The notes below the pieces were generated by a model. That model worked only from the letters and a program-made list of their open reading frames with translations, was not told where the DNA came from and ran no database searches. Shown piece by piece: positions 1 through 10,062 of a stretch of DNA of 38,862 bases. Within the stretch, counting starts at the first letter, position 1. Each line of letters opens with the position of its first letter. Source of the stretch: Nitrospirota bacterium. Lineage in GTDB: Bacteria > Nitrospirota > Thermodesulfovibrionia > Thermodesulfovibrionales > JdFR-88. The stretch is taken from assembly GCA_021788025.1 (NCBI GenBank), contig JAJYLE010000005.1, positions 1 through 38,862 on the forward strand. Direction: 5' to 3'. Position numbers and translations under genes: made by a program.

Positions 1-226
1 AGTTTATTGGATCCTGTAAAACGTAGCCGTAAAGGTTTGTATCTTTGCCCCTAAATCTAATCGGGTCTTTTGCCGTATAGTTTGCCTGTGCCTTAATTTT
101 AAAATCCGTGGGCAATATTTCTCCTCTTGGTTCAATATTCAGGATGACGCTATATTTGTAACAATAATCGGACTTGAATTTCAACGGTTTTTTATAGTAC
201 GTCTGCCCCTGGCCGGTAAAAAGCAT
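1..226 (-). CDS. Partial open frame running off the left edge (hypothetical protein; starts [30 protein letters not shown]...)
   Basis: Manual reverse-strand translation: ATG at 226, no stop to position 1 (about 75 codons). No clear RBS; the start lies in a palindromic repeat. Not in ORF track because it is truncated and short. Confidence 0.3.
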   Translation of the reverse strand, partial: MLFTGQGQTYYKKPLKFKSDYCYKYSVILNIEPRGEILPTDFKIKAQANYTAKDPIRFRGKDTNLYGYVLQDPIN

Positions 227-637
227 GACATGAACTTCATGACATCTGTCATATGGACAATGTCATGGTTGGGCAAGTTATGATGGCGCAGGAATAGGGC
301 GTGCCCCTTGTTGCCCTTTGAAAAGGCGTCTGGAATATATGGAAGGATTTCTGACTGGCCCCGGAGTGACTGGCTAAAGGCAAAACTGCTGGATACTTTA
401 ATATTTTTTTAAAATAAGATGGGAACTCCAGAAAACACTCAAAAAAACAAGCACTTATGGCTTGGAACAGGCTTTTTGGGGTGGAACCCCAAAACTATTA
501 AAAATCAGGCACTTAGGGTGGAGGCGATAATGGAAAAGATGGAACAGATGGAACAAAAAAATTGCCCTTAAGTGGTTGGAAACAAAAGGTAAATCCGGAA
601 ATGGGTGGAACATATAAAAAGAAAAGGGGCGGAGGAG
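224..637 (-). repeat. Degenerate repeat element, copy 1 (inverted relative to 9544..9928)
   Basis: Reverse complement shares with 9544..9928, in the same order: CCTTTTCTTTTTATATGTTCCA, a 9-bp periodic GTTCCA tract, TTTTCAAAGRGC...CTGCGCCA..ATAAC, and a 44-bp palindromic block (40/44 identical). Confidence 0.75.
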
Positions 638-651
638 GGCGGCTAAATGGT

Positions 652-1632
652 TTAAAGCGCCAGCATCCTGTCCAGGGAAGTTTTGGCGGCCAGACGGATG
701 TCTTCAGGCACCTTTACCACGTGCTCCATCCTGGAGAGTGCGTCAAACACGCTCTGGAGCGTGGTCTTTTTCATGTTGGGGCATATCATGTCTTTTCTGA
801 GGGGATGGAAGATCTTATCCGGGTTGTCTTTCCTCAGCCGGTAGAGAATACCCGTTTCGGTGCCCACGATAAACTCCTTGTGGGCAGATTCCGAAGCAAA
901 CCGTATCATGCCCGAAGTGCTGGTAACATGGTCCGCCACATCAAGTACCTCCGGCCTGCATTCCGGGTGTGCCAGCAAAAGCGCGCCGGGGTGCTCTTTC
1001 CTGGAGTTAAGGGCGTCCTCTCTTGTAATCCTGTCATGCACGTGGCAGAAGCCGTCCCAGGCTATCACCTTTTTGCCGGTGTTTTTCTGCGCCCACATGG
1101 AGAGGTTCCGGTCCGGCACGCAGATCACCTTGTCCGAGGGCAGGGATTCCACCACCTTCACCACGTTTGCCGAAGTGCAGCATATGTCGCTGTGGGCCTT
1201 CACCTCCGCGGATGTGTTTACGTAGCAGACCACGGGCACACCCGGGTGCATGGCCTTCATGTCCTTGAGGGTGAACTCCTTGGGGTAGACGAATACGGGC
1301 TGCTCCCTGTAACCCGGATAAGTGCTCCAGGGCCGCCTTGGCGCGTCCCAGTGCACCATATCGGCCATGGGGCAGCAGGCAGACTGCTCCGGCAGAAGAA
1401 CGGTCTTTTTGGGGTTGAGGATGGATGCGCTTTCGGCCATGAAGTCCACTCCGCAGAAGACGATAACATCGCAGTCTATCTGCACGGCGGTCCTGGACAG
1501 CTCCAGCGAGTCCCCCGTGAAATCGGCTATCTCCTGCACCTCTTCGCGCTGGTAGTTGTGCGCCAGTATCAGGGCGCGCTTACGCTCTTTAAGGGCCAGT
1601 ATCTTACCGGCCAGTTCCTTATTCTGGTCCAT
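652..1632 (-). CDS. nadA: Quinolinate synthase NadA
   Basis: ORF 326 aa; [50 protein letters not shown] and HPEC motifs typical of NadA. Confidence 0.95.
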   Translation of the reverse strand: MDQNKELAGKILALKERKRALILAHNYQREEVQEIADFTGDSLELSRTAVQIDCDVIVFCGVDFMAESASILNPKKTVLLPEQSACCPMADMVHWDAPRRPWSTYPGYREQPVFVYPKEFTLKDMKAMHPGVPVVCYVNTSAEVKAHSDICCTSANVVKVVESLPSDKVICVPDRNLSMWAQKNTGKKVIAWDGFCHVHDRITREDALNSRKEHPGALLLAHPECRPEVLDVADHVTSTSGMIRFASESAHKEFIVGTETGILYRLRKDNPDKIFHPLRKDMICPNMKKTTLQSVFDALSRMEHVVKVPEDIRLAAKTSLDRMLAL

Positions 1633-2397
1633 TTAAAATCCGGAGGGGAAATCGTTTGTGTAAAGGACGGTCCCGTCTTTCATTTTTATTTTATAAATCA
1701 TTGTTGTCTTTCTTGTTGCAATGGCCTTGTGGCCATTAATCCTGGTTCTGTATGTAGCGGGGTAATATGTTCCGCCCCTGTAATCCGACAGCACCTTCTG
1801 AACGTAATATTCCGTTTCCCGGTACGGGGGAACGCCGCCCAGCTTCCGCACGCAGGACGGCCCCGCATTATAAGCGGCAAGGGCAAGCGATACGCTGCCG
1901 AACTTGCTTAGAAGGCCGCTCAGGTAATGAGTTCCGCCGTCTATGTTTTCGGCCGGGTCGAAGGCGTCATACACGCCCATGGAGTTGGCCGTCTGCGGCA
2001 TAAGCTGCATAAGCCCCATGGCCCCTTTTGCCGACACCGCTCTGTTGTTGAAAGCTGATTCGTTTTTGATGACTGCCTTTACAAGGTGGGGGTCCACATT
2101 GTACTTGGCGGCTTTCCTGTTAATTATTGAATCCAGGCTGGTTCCGGGCAGCGATTTGGTGCCACCCACCTGGCAAACCTGCTGCCTTTGGGTTGCGGCC
2201 CTGGGCGCAGCGATGTAACGCGGTTTATACCTGGCTTTTCGATAAGCCGGCGTTTTATACGTTTTCATCGGTCTTTTTGCGTAGACCGGGGAGTCGGTAA
2301 ACAGTATGGCTCCGTTTGCGTCCTTGTATTTATATATTGCGGCCTCGGAATCTCCATATGATGCTAAGATGGCCATTATAAGGAGAATAACAAGCAT
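1633..2397 (-). CDS. Lytic transglycosylase (SLT domain) with N-terminal DUF4124-like domain
   Basis: IYKYKDANGAILFTDSP (DUF4124-like) and KAVIKNESAFNNRAVSAKGAMGLMQLMPQTA ... LAAYNAGPSCVRK (SLT catalytic motifs). TAA stop directly abuts the nadA ATG. Confidence 0.9.
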   Translation of the reverse strand: MLVILLIMAILASYGDSEAAIYKYKDANGAILFTDSPVYAKRPMKTYKTPAYRKARYKPRYIAAPRAATQRQQVCQVGGTKSLPGTSLDSIINRKAAKYNVDPHLVKAVIKNESAFNNRAVSAKGAMGLMQLMPQTANSMGVYDAFDPAENIDGGTHYLSGLLSKFGSVSLALAAYNAGPSCVRKLGGVPPYRETEYYVQKVLSDYRGGTYYPATYRTRINGHKAIATRKTTMIYKIKMKDGTVLYTNDFPSGF

Positions 2398-2455
2398 GCA
2401 AGAATTTAACAGAGAGTGGCGTGGGTAGTCAAACCGGATGGACGTGCGAAGATAT

Positions 2456-2478
2456 GGAATTTGAGATTTGAAATTTCC
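2456..2478. repeat. AAATTTGAAATTT-type intergenic repeat
   Basis: GGAATTTGAGATTTGAAATTTCC; related to 15558..15596 and 25289..25322. Confidence 0.4.
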
Positions 2479-2538
2479 AGATCATACAGCAGGCGTGCTT
2501 CCCCTCCCGCAGCACGCCCCTGTTCCGCGTATGCCGGT

Positions 2539-2745
2539 CTAGAGCATTTTCTGAACGTTTGCAGCCTTGGGCCCCCTGTCGCCCTCAACTACTTCAAAGC
2601 TGACCTTATCGCCCTCGGTCAGCGTTTTAAAGCCGTCTACCCTGATGGCGGAATAATGTACGAAGATGTCCGGCCCGCCGTCCTGCTGAATGAACCCATA
2701 ACCCTTTGTTTCGTTAAACCATTTTACCTTGCCTTCCAGAGACAT
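2539..2745 (-). CDS. Cold-shock domain protein (CspA family)
   Basis: 68 aa; [30 protein letters not shown]. Confidence 0.95.
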   Translation of the reverse strand: MSLEGKVKWFNETKGYGFIQQDGGPDIFVHYSAIRVDGFKTLTEGDKVSFEVVEGDRGPKAANVQKML

Positions 2746-2923
2746 GCTTCAAAACCCCTCCTTGTCGTCTTTTCGATATTATCCGCCAGGTGCGACGGCT
2801 AAAACCTTTTTAGCACGCATTGATTGCTTTGTCAATCAGAAAAACAACCGTATGCCGTAATCGCCGCCGCAGCCGCTATGTGTTAGGATTTATGGAAATA
2901 AATGCCGCAATAAGGAGAAAACC

Positions 2924-3655
2924 ATGTCCAAACTCAGGTTTAAGACGGGCATCCTTGTCTTTGTTGCTTATATGGCGCTTGCTGCCATATGCGCCGCCAG
3001 CCCCGGCCCACAGGCAGGCGGGGACATCAAATCGCTTATCAGCCAGTTGGATGAACATTACAGCGGGTTTGAAAAGGTAATGCGCAGCGTGGAGATACAT
3101 AGCCATATTACTGGCCCTTCGGGGCAGGTGATGGAGCAGGTCATATACTGGAAGGGAAAGAAGCTGCGGGTTGAGTCCGGGCCAAAGCAGCAGATGGCAG
3201 GCGGCGCTGCGCCAGAAGACCTGTTTGTATACAATGGCAGGGAGGCATGGGTGTTTACGCCGCAGGGTAAACACCAGCTTACAGGCAAGGACTTGCAGGA
3301 TTTCGAGACTGGGCGCAGCTGGTGGTGGACCACTCTTACCCCGCAGGCCAAAATAACCGGACAGGAGACCGTAAACGGCAGGGATTGTTATGTTATAGAG
3401 CCGCCTTCGGGATACAGGATGTGGATAGACAAGAATGCGCTTGTTATAGTGAAATCGGAATCGCCAGGCCCCGAAGGCAAAAAATCATACACAGTGTATT
3501 CCGATTTCCGGAAGGTAAAGGGATGGGACATCCCGTTCAAGCAGGAGATGTTCATAGGCAGCCAGCCGGTCTCGGTTTCCGTAACGGATTCATTCGAGGC
3601 GGGCAAGGACCTGCCCGACAGCCTGTTTGAACCAGGAAACGTAAGGGGATACTGA
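2924..3655 (+). CDS. LolA-like / outer-membrane lipoprotein-sorting-type periplasmic protein
   Basis: Signal peptide; VEIHSHITGPSGQVMEQVIYWKGKKLRVE ... VFTPQGKHQL ... VIVKSESPGPEGKKSYTVYSDFRKVKGWDIPF resembles LolA-type/DUF4412 beta-sheet proteins. Confidence 0.6.
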   Translation: MSKLRFKTGILVFVAYMALAAICAASPGPQAGGDIKSLISQLDEHYSGFEKVMRSVEIHSHITGPSGQVMEQVIYWKGKKLRVESGPKQQMAGGAAPEDLFVYNGREAWVFTPQGKHQLTGKDLQDFETGRSWWWTTLTPQAKITGQETVNGRDCYVIEPPSGYRMWIDKNALVIVKSESPGPEGKKSYTVYSDFRKVKGWDIPFKQEMFIGSQPVSVSVTDSFEAGKDLPDSLFEPGNVRGY

Positions 3656-3716
3656 ATGTTTCCCAGGCGAAAAACAATTTATTTTCCAGCCGGTTTTGTG
3701 TTAAAGTTCAAGGACT

Positions 3717-5000
3717 ATGAAAACGGCCAAATCAAAGGCATTGTTTAAAAAGGCGTCGGCCCTGATGCCCGGTGGGGTAAACAGCCCCGTGCGCGCATTT
3801 AGGGCAGTGGGCGGCAACCCGCTTTTCATATCCAGGGCAAAAGGCTCCAGGATATTCGACGCGGACGGCAATTCGTATATAGATTACGTCCTTTCATGGG
3901 GGCCGATGATAGCCGGCCATGCGCATCCCAAAGTGGTCGCCGCGCTCAAGAAGGCGGTTGAAAACGGCACAAGCTACGGCGCCCCCACGGCCCTTGAGAT
4001 ACGGCTTGCCGAGATGGTCATCAAGGCGTATCCCTCGATAGAAAAGATAAGGATGGTCAATTCCGGCACGGAAGCCACCATGAGCGCCATAAGGGCGGCC
4101 AGGGGTTTTACTGGCAGGGACAAAATTATAAAATTCGAAGGCGGATATCACGGCCACGGGGACGGTCTTCTGGTGAAGGCCGGTTCCGGCGCGGCCACTT
4201 TCGGCGTGCCGGACAGCCCCGGCGTGCCTAAGTCCTATGCAAAAAATACGGTTACCCTGCCATATAACGATCCAAAGGCATTGAAGGCCATTATAGAAAA
4301 ACAGTGGAAGGATCTTGCGGCTGTTGTTATAGAGCCCGTTGCTGGCAATATCGGCTGCGTGCTGCCCAGGCCGGGATTTCTGGAGACGGTAAGGAGACTT
4401 ACAAAAAAATACGGAATCGTCCTGATATTTGATGAGGTGATGACTGGCTTCAGGGTTTCGTACGGAGGTGCCCAGGCCCATTTCGGGATCAAACCGGACC
4501 TCACATGCCTTGGCAAGGTGATAGGCGGCGGGCTTCCAGTTGGCGCGTTCGGCGGGAAGAAAGAGATAATGTCCATGATCTCTCCGGAAGGCCCCATTTA
4601 CCAGGCGGGCACGCTGTCAGGCAATCCCCTGGCCATGACCGCCGGTATTGCAACACTGGATATAATATCGGCCCCGAAAGTATACGCAAAACTGCTGGAC
4701 AGGGCGGCTGAGCTGGAAAGCGCTCTTCGGGATGCGGCGCTGCGGGCCGGGGCCACGGTAAAATTCTACCGCGCCGGTACGATGTTCTGCACGTATTTTA
4801 CGGACAAGGAAGTTGTGGATTATGCAAGCGCAAAGACTGCTGACACTGTAAAATTCGGGCGCTTCTTCCGCGGCCTTCTGGAGCGTGGGGTGAATATAGC
4901 GCCCAGCCAGTTCGAGGCGGGCTTCATCAGCACGGCCCATACCTCGGCCGACATAACCAAAACGGCCAGGGCGGCCTTCGAGAGCTTCAGAAGCATATAG
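3717..5000 (+). CDS. hemL: Glutamate-1-semialdehyde 2,1-aminomutase
   Basis: 427 aa; [66 protein letters not shown]-lysine region [17 protein letters not shown]. Confidence 0.97.
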   Translation: MKTAKSKALFKKASALMPGGVNSPVRAFRAVGGNPLFISRAKGSRIFDADGNSYIDYVLSWGPMIAGHAHPKVVAALKKAVENGTSYGAPTALEIRLAEMVIKAYPSIEKIRMVNSGTEATMSAIRAARGFTGRDKIIKFEGGYHGHGDGLLVKAGSGAATFGVPDSPGVPKSYAKNTVTLPYNDPKALKAIIEKQWKDLAAVVIEPVAGNIGCVLPRPGFLETVRRLTKKYGIVLIFDEVMTGFRVSYGGAQAHFGIKPDLTCLGKVIGGGLPVGAFGGKKEIMSMISPEGPIYQAGTLSGNPLAMTAGIATLDIISAPKVYAKLLDRAAELESALRDAALRAGATVKFYRAGTMFCTYFTDKEVVDYASAKTADTVKFGRFFRGLLERGVNIAPSQFEAGFISTAHTSADITKTARAAFESFRSI

Positions 5001-5102
5001 CTTCGCCATCGGGCATAATAAATTAATAAAAACTTGGAACCCGCCGGAAAATCTGCTAAAATCTGGCAAACCGTTTATATAAGGTCTGTTTAAGGGAGGG
5101 CT

Positions 5103-5528
5103 TTGAATATGAAAAGAATACTTGTGACCCATGATGGCTCCAAGGCATCGGACAAAGCGCTGAAGAAAGCCGTGGAGATCGGGGCTAAGTTCGAGTCCTC
5201 CATAACCGTGCTGTCTGTAATACCGGACCTGTATCTTACGGAACTCTCGGACGCTGACAGACAGAGGCTCCTGCAGATTATGACCGAGGAGACCCAGAAC
5301 TCGATGGAGAAGATCAGGGCATCCCTTACCGGCAAATCCGTGGACGCAAAGATAATACTGCGGCAGGGCGATCCGGCTGAAAAAATACTGGAGACCGCCA
5401 AGAAGATGAAGGTGGACCTTATCGTTACCGGCTCTCACGGCAGGCATGGCGCCAAAAAATTTCTTCTTGGCAGTATATCTTCGCGGATTGTTGACTATGC
5501 CCCCTGCCCGGTGCTTGTAGTCAAGTAA
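5103..5528 (+). CDS. Universal stress protein (UspA family)
   Basis: MKRILVTHDGSKASDKAL ... DLIVTGSHGRHGAKKFLLGSISSRIVDYAPCPVLVVK. Confidence 0.93.
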   Translation: MNMKRILVTHDGSKASDKALKKAVEIGAKFESSITVLSVIPDLYLTELSDADRQRLLQIMTEETQNSMEKIRASLTGKSVDAKIILRQGDPAEKILETAKKMKVDLIVTGSHGRHGAKKFLLGSISSRIVDYAPCPVLVVK

Positions 5529-5538
5529 TAATTTTTAT

Positions 5539-6648
5539 TTAAAGCCTTTTCCCTTCCTTCTCTTCCGGAACCCAGCAGGTATCTTTTGTAATATCGGAAA
5601 ATCTTTCAGGTATCCACGGGGGAACGGGCATCAGAAACCGGTCTGACAGGGCATATACAAGCGGCTCGTAGCTCCTCCTTAAAGCCATAAGTTTTTCGTT
5701 TGCTTCCGGGCCATCGGCAGGTTTGAAACCTGACGCGGCCAGGACTTCCATCATATAGGCCAGCCGGCCCTCCGGAAGCCGGTTTTCAGCCGGCTTGCGC
5801 GGATGGGCGCGGAACACCAGCGCGAGGTCTTTAAGAGCATGCCGGGCAATTGTGAACGTGAGCATGGCTTGCCGTTCGCATCCGCCGCCGCATGCCATGA
5901 CAAACGCGCAGGTATCCAGTATAGCCGTAATGGCCCCCAGCCAGGACTGGTCCTCATGCTGGGAGCGGAAATACGCCAGCACCGGATATGACAGATGGCT
6001 TTCCATGAATTCGGCGGACCACCGTTCCCAATCCTTTAAAAGTTCTCTTAACTGGCCAAAATCACCCTCTTCGATATGCCCCATAAGAATAGCTGCCGCA
6101 GTTGGGGAGGAGCCCGTCTTAGTGCCGAGGAGCGAAATATTCACCTCCCGCCTGGAGAAGGACTGGTTGAGACCAGGCAAATAACCTATAACGATAGCCA
6201 GAAAACCCAGTCCAAGCCCGGCCTCGGAGACTGACAGGAATTTGCCCAGTCCGCTTGCGGGGGTCAAATCGCCAAGCCCAAGAGTGAAGAAGGTGGTACC
6301 GCTAAAATATAAATAAGTCCAATAATCAGAATGCGCCACCGGCGGTTTAAGCATGTCCGCGCCGGACCAGTACAGAAGCGAATAACCAAACGTCAGTCCA
6401 ACTGCCCACATAACTATCAGAACCAGAATGCCAAGCGGGCCAAAAAACCCCAGGTAAGTCTCCCTGAGCCTGCCTTTAAATGAAAAGACCTTGAGCCCGA
6501 TCGAGGACCACCCTAGCCACATCACCCTGAAAAATTTTCCGGCAAACCGGAACTCCCTGAGCACGCGGCGGGGCAGCACCAGCGTGGCAAAGGCATCCCA
6601 CAGCACCACCGCAATCACGGCAATTCCGGATATAAATACCAGTGTCAT
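5539..6648 (-). CDS. Two-TM potassium-channel-like (Ion_trans_2) protein
   Basis: TM segments flank the pore-loop sequence FSGTTFFTLGLGDLTP; N-terminal VLWDAFATLVLPRRV. Confidence 0.8.
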   Translation of the reverse strand: MTLVFISGIAVIAVVLWDAFATLVLPRRVLREFRFAGKFFRVMWLGWSSIGLKVFSFKGRLRETYLGFFGPLGILVLIVMWAVGLTFGYSLLYWSGADMLKPPVAHSDYWTYLYFSGTTFFTLGLGDLTPASGLGKFLSVSEAGLGLGFLAIVIGYLPGLNQSFSRREVNISLLGTKTGSSPTAAAILMGHIEEGDFGQLRELLKDWERWSAEFMESHLSYPVLAYFRSQHEDQSWLGAITAILDTCAFVMACGGGCERQAMLTFTIARHALKDLALVFRAHPRKPAENRLPEGRLAYMMEVLAASGFKPADGPEANEKLMALRRSYEPLVYALSDRFLMPVPPWIPERFSDITKDTCWVPEEKEGKRL

Positions 6649-6776
6649 TTCCAGTACCCCTCTGTAAAACAGCAGGTGAATACAGGACCTGTTAGAAATA
6701 GTTTAGGTGTTGTTGGCGCAGGAGACAAGGCGGTTATGGATTTGAAACCTAAAGCCCCGTTGTTTTATCTTAAGCG

Positions 6777-9509
6777 ATGCTTGTTTTACATGTGCCTGCC
6801 GGACGCAGGGGAATAACAAAACACCTTCTTGCCAGGGCGCTGCCTGCCCTTGGGACAACGGGGAAAGACTACTCAAGCCTGTATTACATCTCGCCTTCGG
6901 CGGCCAAGTGCCGGGAGGCGCTTGGGGACTTCCACCAATTCATAGGCATTAAAAGCTATATACCAATCACCTGCACTACACTCCCGCAACTGGCAAAAAG
7001 GCTCTGTCTTGCCGCAGGCGTGCCAATGCTGCCATCACACCTGAACGTTCCCATGCTTTCAGCCATATCCGGAGAGGGGATTGGCCGCTCCGCCCTGATT
7101 GCCGGTTTCATTTCCGGAATGAAGCTCCGGTTCCCTCTGAGAACCGGCGATGAGATATGGACGGAGCTAGAAAAAATTATTTACGAAACCGGTGTGCCTG
7201 AAGAGATTTCAGGACGGATCAAAGGCACGCTGGAACTTATGTCCGTTTACGACCGGGCGCTTGCCGCAAAAGGCCTGATGGACCGGGACAGCGCCCTGCC
7301 ATCCGCCGTTCCTTTCACTGGCAGCCTTTATATAAAAGCGCTTGTGATAGAAGGCTTTCACACGGTGGATCCCGCCCATCAGATATTGCTACGGGCGCTG
7401 ATTGAAAAGGCAAACGCCGTTTACGCAGCACTGCCGATAGCGGGCCAGGAGATTACCGGGGGGTATATGGAATTCCTGCGGTCTTTCTCCCCGGAAGAGG
7501 AAATCCTGCCTGGGGATGAACCCGATTCCTCCAGCCCATCCGCACTTGCGAAATGGCCGCCGGATTATTCCACGTTCCCTTCAAGAGAGGAAGAGGCCGA
7601 AGGGGCAGCAAGGAGGATAAAACACCTTTATCTCTCCGGCAGGATAAAGGACCTCTCCAGGATAGTCCTTGCGCTGCCCGCGGGCAGTTCTCCCGACACC
7701 TTCGGCCGGATGCTGGAAAAGTACGGGATTAAATATTCTTCCCCATCCGGCGCCTCTGCCGCCCGGCGCATAAATGAGATTTCAAGCCTGCTGGAAGCGC
7801 CCGGCCAGCAGTACCCGGCGGCAAAATTGTCTGCCTTTCTGAACTCGCCTCTGTTTTCAAAGATACCGGAAGACGTGCGGTCCTGGGCCCCTAAAATCAC
7901 GTTATCCGGGGTTTCAGCCGGGCTTGATAACCTTGCCGGGCTGGAAGGCGCGCCTGCGGAAGAGGTCAAAAAATTATCCGGGAAACTCCGCCCGCTGGAG
8001 TTTCAGCCCGCCGGTGGCAAAGGCCGCGCTTCTTCGTTAAAGGCATTCCTGGCTGCTCTGTCTGCAATGGGGTTTTCCTCCGCTGCCGCCGCCTCGGATA
8101 AACAGGAAACCCAGGACGAGGCCGGGGCATTTGCAGAAGAGGCCGAAGCAAGGCTGCGGGACCTGTTTATGCTTGATGTACTTCTGCCGGACAATTCTTC
8201 CGGTAAAACGGAATCTGCGGATTTGCACGCGGCAGCGCGGTTTGTGCTTTCTTCGATAGATGCCGGCCAGGAAGGGGAGGGTGTGCGGATAATGCCGCTT
8301 GAGGACGCCTTCGCACTGGAACCGGAATGCCTCATCCTCCCCGGGTTGCGGGATGGCCAGGCCCCAGCAAGGCCCCAGCCGGACCTGATATTGCCGGAGA
8401 TGCTCAAGGAAAAGTTAGGGCTTAAAACATGCAGGCAGCAGCTTGCCGAGGAAGAGTTCCTGATAAGAAGGCTGGTGCTTTCCTCGGCTGAAGCGTACCT
8501 GTCCTACCCGGAGATGGAGGCGGAAAAACTGTTCCTGCCCAGCATCATTATAGCGGAAGGCAGAAAAATCGATGGCGGCGTTGCCGGGGTCTTTTCGGAG
8601 GAGGAAAGGCTTGTGCGCAAAGGAGGGTATGCAGGCGCGCCGTATTGCGAATCCGTTGGGGAGATAAGCATTCCGTTTAAAAGCAAACATGGCTTAAGAG
8701 TGACCGACATAGATTCTTTCAGGGCATGCCCGAGGCTGTTTTATCTGGAAAAGATATTCCGGCTCAGTCCGCCGGAGCTGGCCGGGCTTGGGCCGGACCC
8801 CAGGGAAACAGGCACGCTCCTGCACCGGCTGATGGAAAAGCTTCTGCCAATATCGATATCGGAAGACCTGGCTGCATTAACCGAACGGGCAAAAACAATC
8901 GTTGAAAAAACATTCCCGGAGTTCCGGCTGGACAGGTACTGGCGCGGGCTGCTCAGCGGCACATTCCTGGACGCCATACCTGCAATTTACGAAAATGAGG
9001 CCGTATTCAGGGACGACGGGTTCGACTTCATGGGGCCGGAGATAGAGATAAAGGGCAGCCTTGCCGGATTGCCGCTGCGGGGCAAGGCAGACAGGCTGGA
9101 CGCAAGATGGGGGGCTCTTGAGTATGGGAAAGCCGTGCAGGTGCTGGACTATAAAACCGGCTCTCTGGCATTCTCGCCGTCCGATGTGTTTAAAAAAGGC
9201 GCATACCTTCAGTTGTTTCTCTATGCGGCGCTGCTGGAGCGCGGGAACCCGGAACTGAAGGTGGAAAGGGTTGGCATATATTCGTTAAAGGATTTGAAGG
9301 TGAAATTTGCCCCGGCCAAAAAAGACGCCAAACAGGGCATAGCCATGCCGGACTATATAGATGCGGCCCTTGGCTTCCTGGCGGAAACCGCCGCGCTGCT
9401 GGAGGCAGGGGATTTTAGGGCCAGGCCGATTGACGAGGCCAAGTGCAGGCATTGCCACGAACGGCCTTATTGCCCGTATATACATCCACCAGAAGCGGCG
9501 TGCGGGTAG
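6777..9509 (+). CDS. AddB/RecB-C-like PD-(D/E)XK nuclease family protein with 4-Cys Fe-S signature
   Basis: RVTDIDSFRACPRLFYLEKIFRL, ETGTLLHRLMEKLL, LRGKADRLDAR...VQVLDYKTG (PD-(D/E)XK core), C-terminal C-x2-C-x5-C (CRHCHERPYC). Confidence 0.85.
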   Translation: MLVLHVPAGRRGITKHLLARALPALGTTGKDYSSLYYISPSAAKCREALGDFHQFIGIKSYIPITCTTLPQLAKRLCLAAGVPMLPSHLNVPMLSAISGEGIGRSALIAGFISGMKLRFPLRTGDEIWTELEKIIYETGVPEEISGRIKGTLELMSVYDRALAAKGLMDRDSALPSAVPFTGSLYIKALVIEGFHTVDPAHQILLRALIEKANAVYAALPIAGQEITGGYMEFLRSFSPEEEILPGDEPDSSSPSALAKWPPDYSTFPSREEEAEGAARRIKHLYLSGRIKDLSRIVLALPAGSSPDTFGRMLEKYGIKYSSPSGASAARRINEISSLLEAPGQQYPAAKLSAFLNSPLFSKIPEDVRSWAPKITLSGVSAGLDNLAGLEGAPAEEVKKLSGKLRPLEFQPAGGKGRASSLKAFLAALSAMGFSSAAAASDKQETQDEAGAFAEEAEARLRDLFMLDVLLPDNSSGKTESADLHAAARFVLSSIDAGQEGEGVRIMPLEDAFALEPECLILPGLRDGQAPARPQPDLILPEMLKEKLGLKTCRQQLAEEEFLIRRLVLSSAEAYLSYPEMEAEKLFLPSIIIAEGRKIDGGVAGVFSEEERLVRKGGYAGAPYCESVGEISIPFKSKHGLRVTDIDSFRACPRLFYLEKIFRLSPPELAGLGPDPRETGTLLHRLMEKLLPISISEDLAALTERAKTIVEKTFPEFRLDRYWRGLLSGTFLDAIPAIYENEAVFRDDGFDFMGPEIEIKGSLAGLPLRGKADRLDARWGALEYGKAVQVLDYKTGSLAFSPSDVFKKGAYLQLFLYAALLERGNPELKVERVGIYSLKDLKVKFAPAKKDAKQGIAMPDYIDAALGFLAETAALLEAGDFRARPIDEAKCRHCHERPYCPYIHPPEAACG

Positions 9510-9543
9510 GATGTCCTTTTCTATGTTCGCGCCATTTCGTGAT

Positions 9544-9928
9544 TTGCCTTTTCTTTTTATATGTTCCAGCTATTTCTGGATTTTCTTTTAATTCCGGCAG
9601 CTTAGGGCTCAAAATCCTGTTCCACCTGTTCCATGTGTTCCATTTTTTTACCCTCGCAAGTGTTTGATTTTAAAGGATTTGATTTGTTTGTGAAATAAGA
9701 CTGTAACAAGAATGGAACAGCCTAACCGCCTGTTTTTTAAGCTTTTGTTTTTCAAATCTTTACCTTTAAATATCCCTTGCCTTTTTGGCATACCGGCGCA
9801 GGAATCCGGGTTCTTCCTACTGATTTTCAAAGAGCTGTGAGGGGCTGCTGTCCCTCCAGACTGCGCCAATATAACACGGCCTGACATGACACTGTCCATA
9901 TGACACGTGTCATGAAGTTGATGTCATG
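9544..9928 (+). repeat. Degenerate repeat element, copy 2
   Basis: Same ordered blocks as the reverse complement of 224..637. Confidence 0.75.
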
Positions 9929-10062
9929 GTTTTAAGTAATGCTAAGGTAGTGCGCTGGTGCTTGGTTCATCTGATATGCCTTACATTAATATCTCTAGGA
10001 CAGGGCCTTGTTCGTTAGGCCTTGAAGGGGTAACCAAAGTCCGGAACTGCCGGATTGCGCGG

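Noticed and set aside
531-555. Possible CRISPR-like array from repeated GTTCCA/TGGAAC units
   Set aside because: Units are only 9 bp and contiguous with no spacers; a simple periodic tract inside the dispersed repeat.
562-1911. 449-aa + strand ORF
   Set aside because: Antisense shadow of nadA and the lytic transglycosylase; low-complexity His/Val/Gly composition with no recognisable domain.
9648-9899. 83-aa - strand ORF between the repeat blocks
   Set aside because: No RBS or domain; overlaps the poorly conserved middle of the repeat element.
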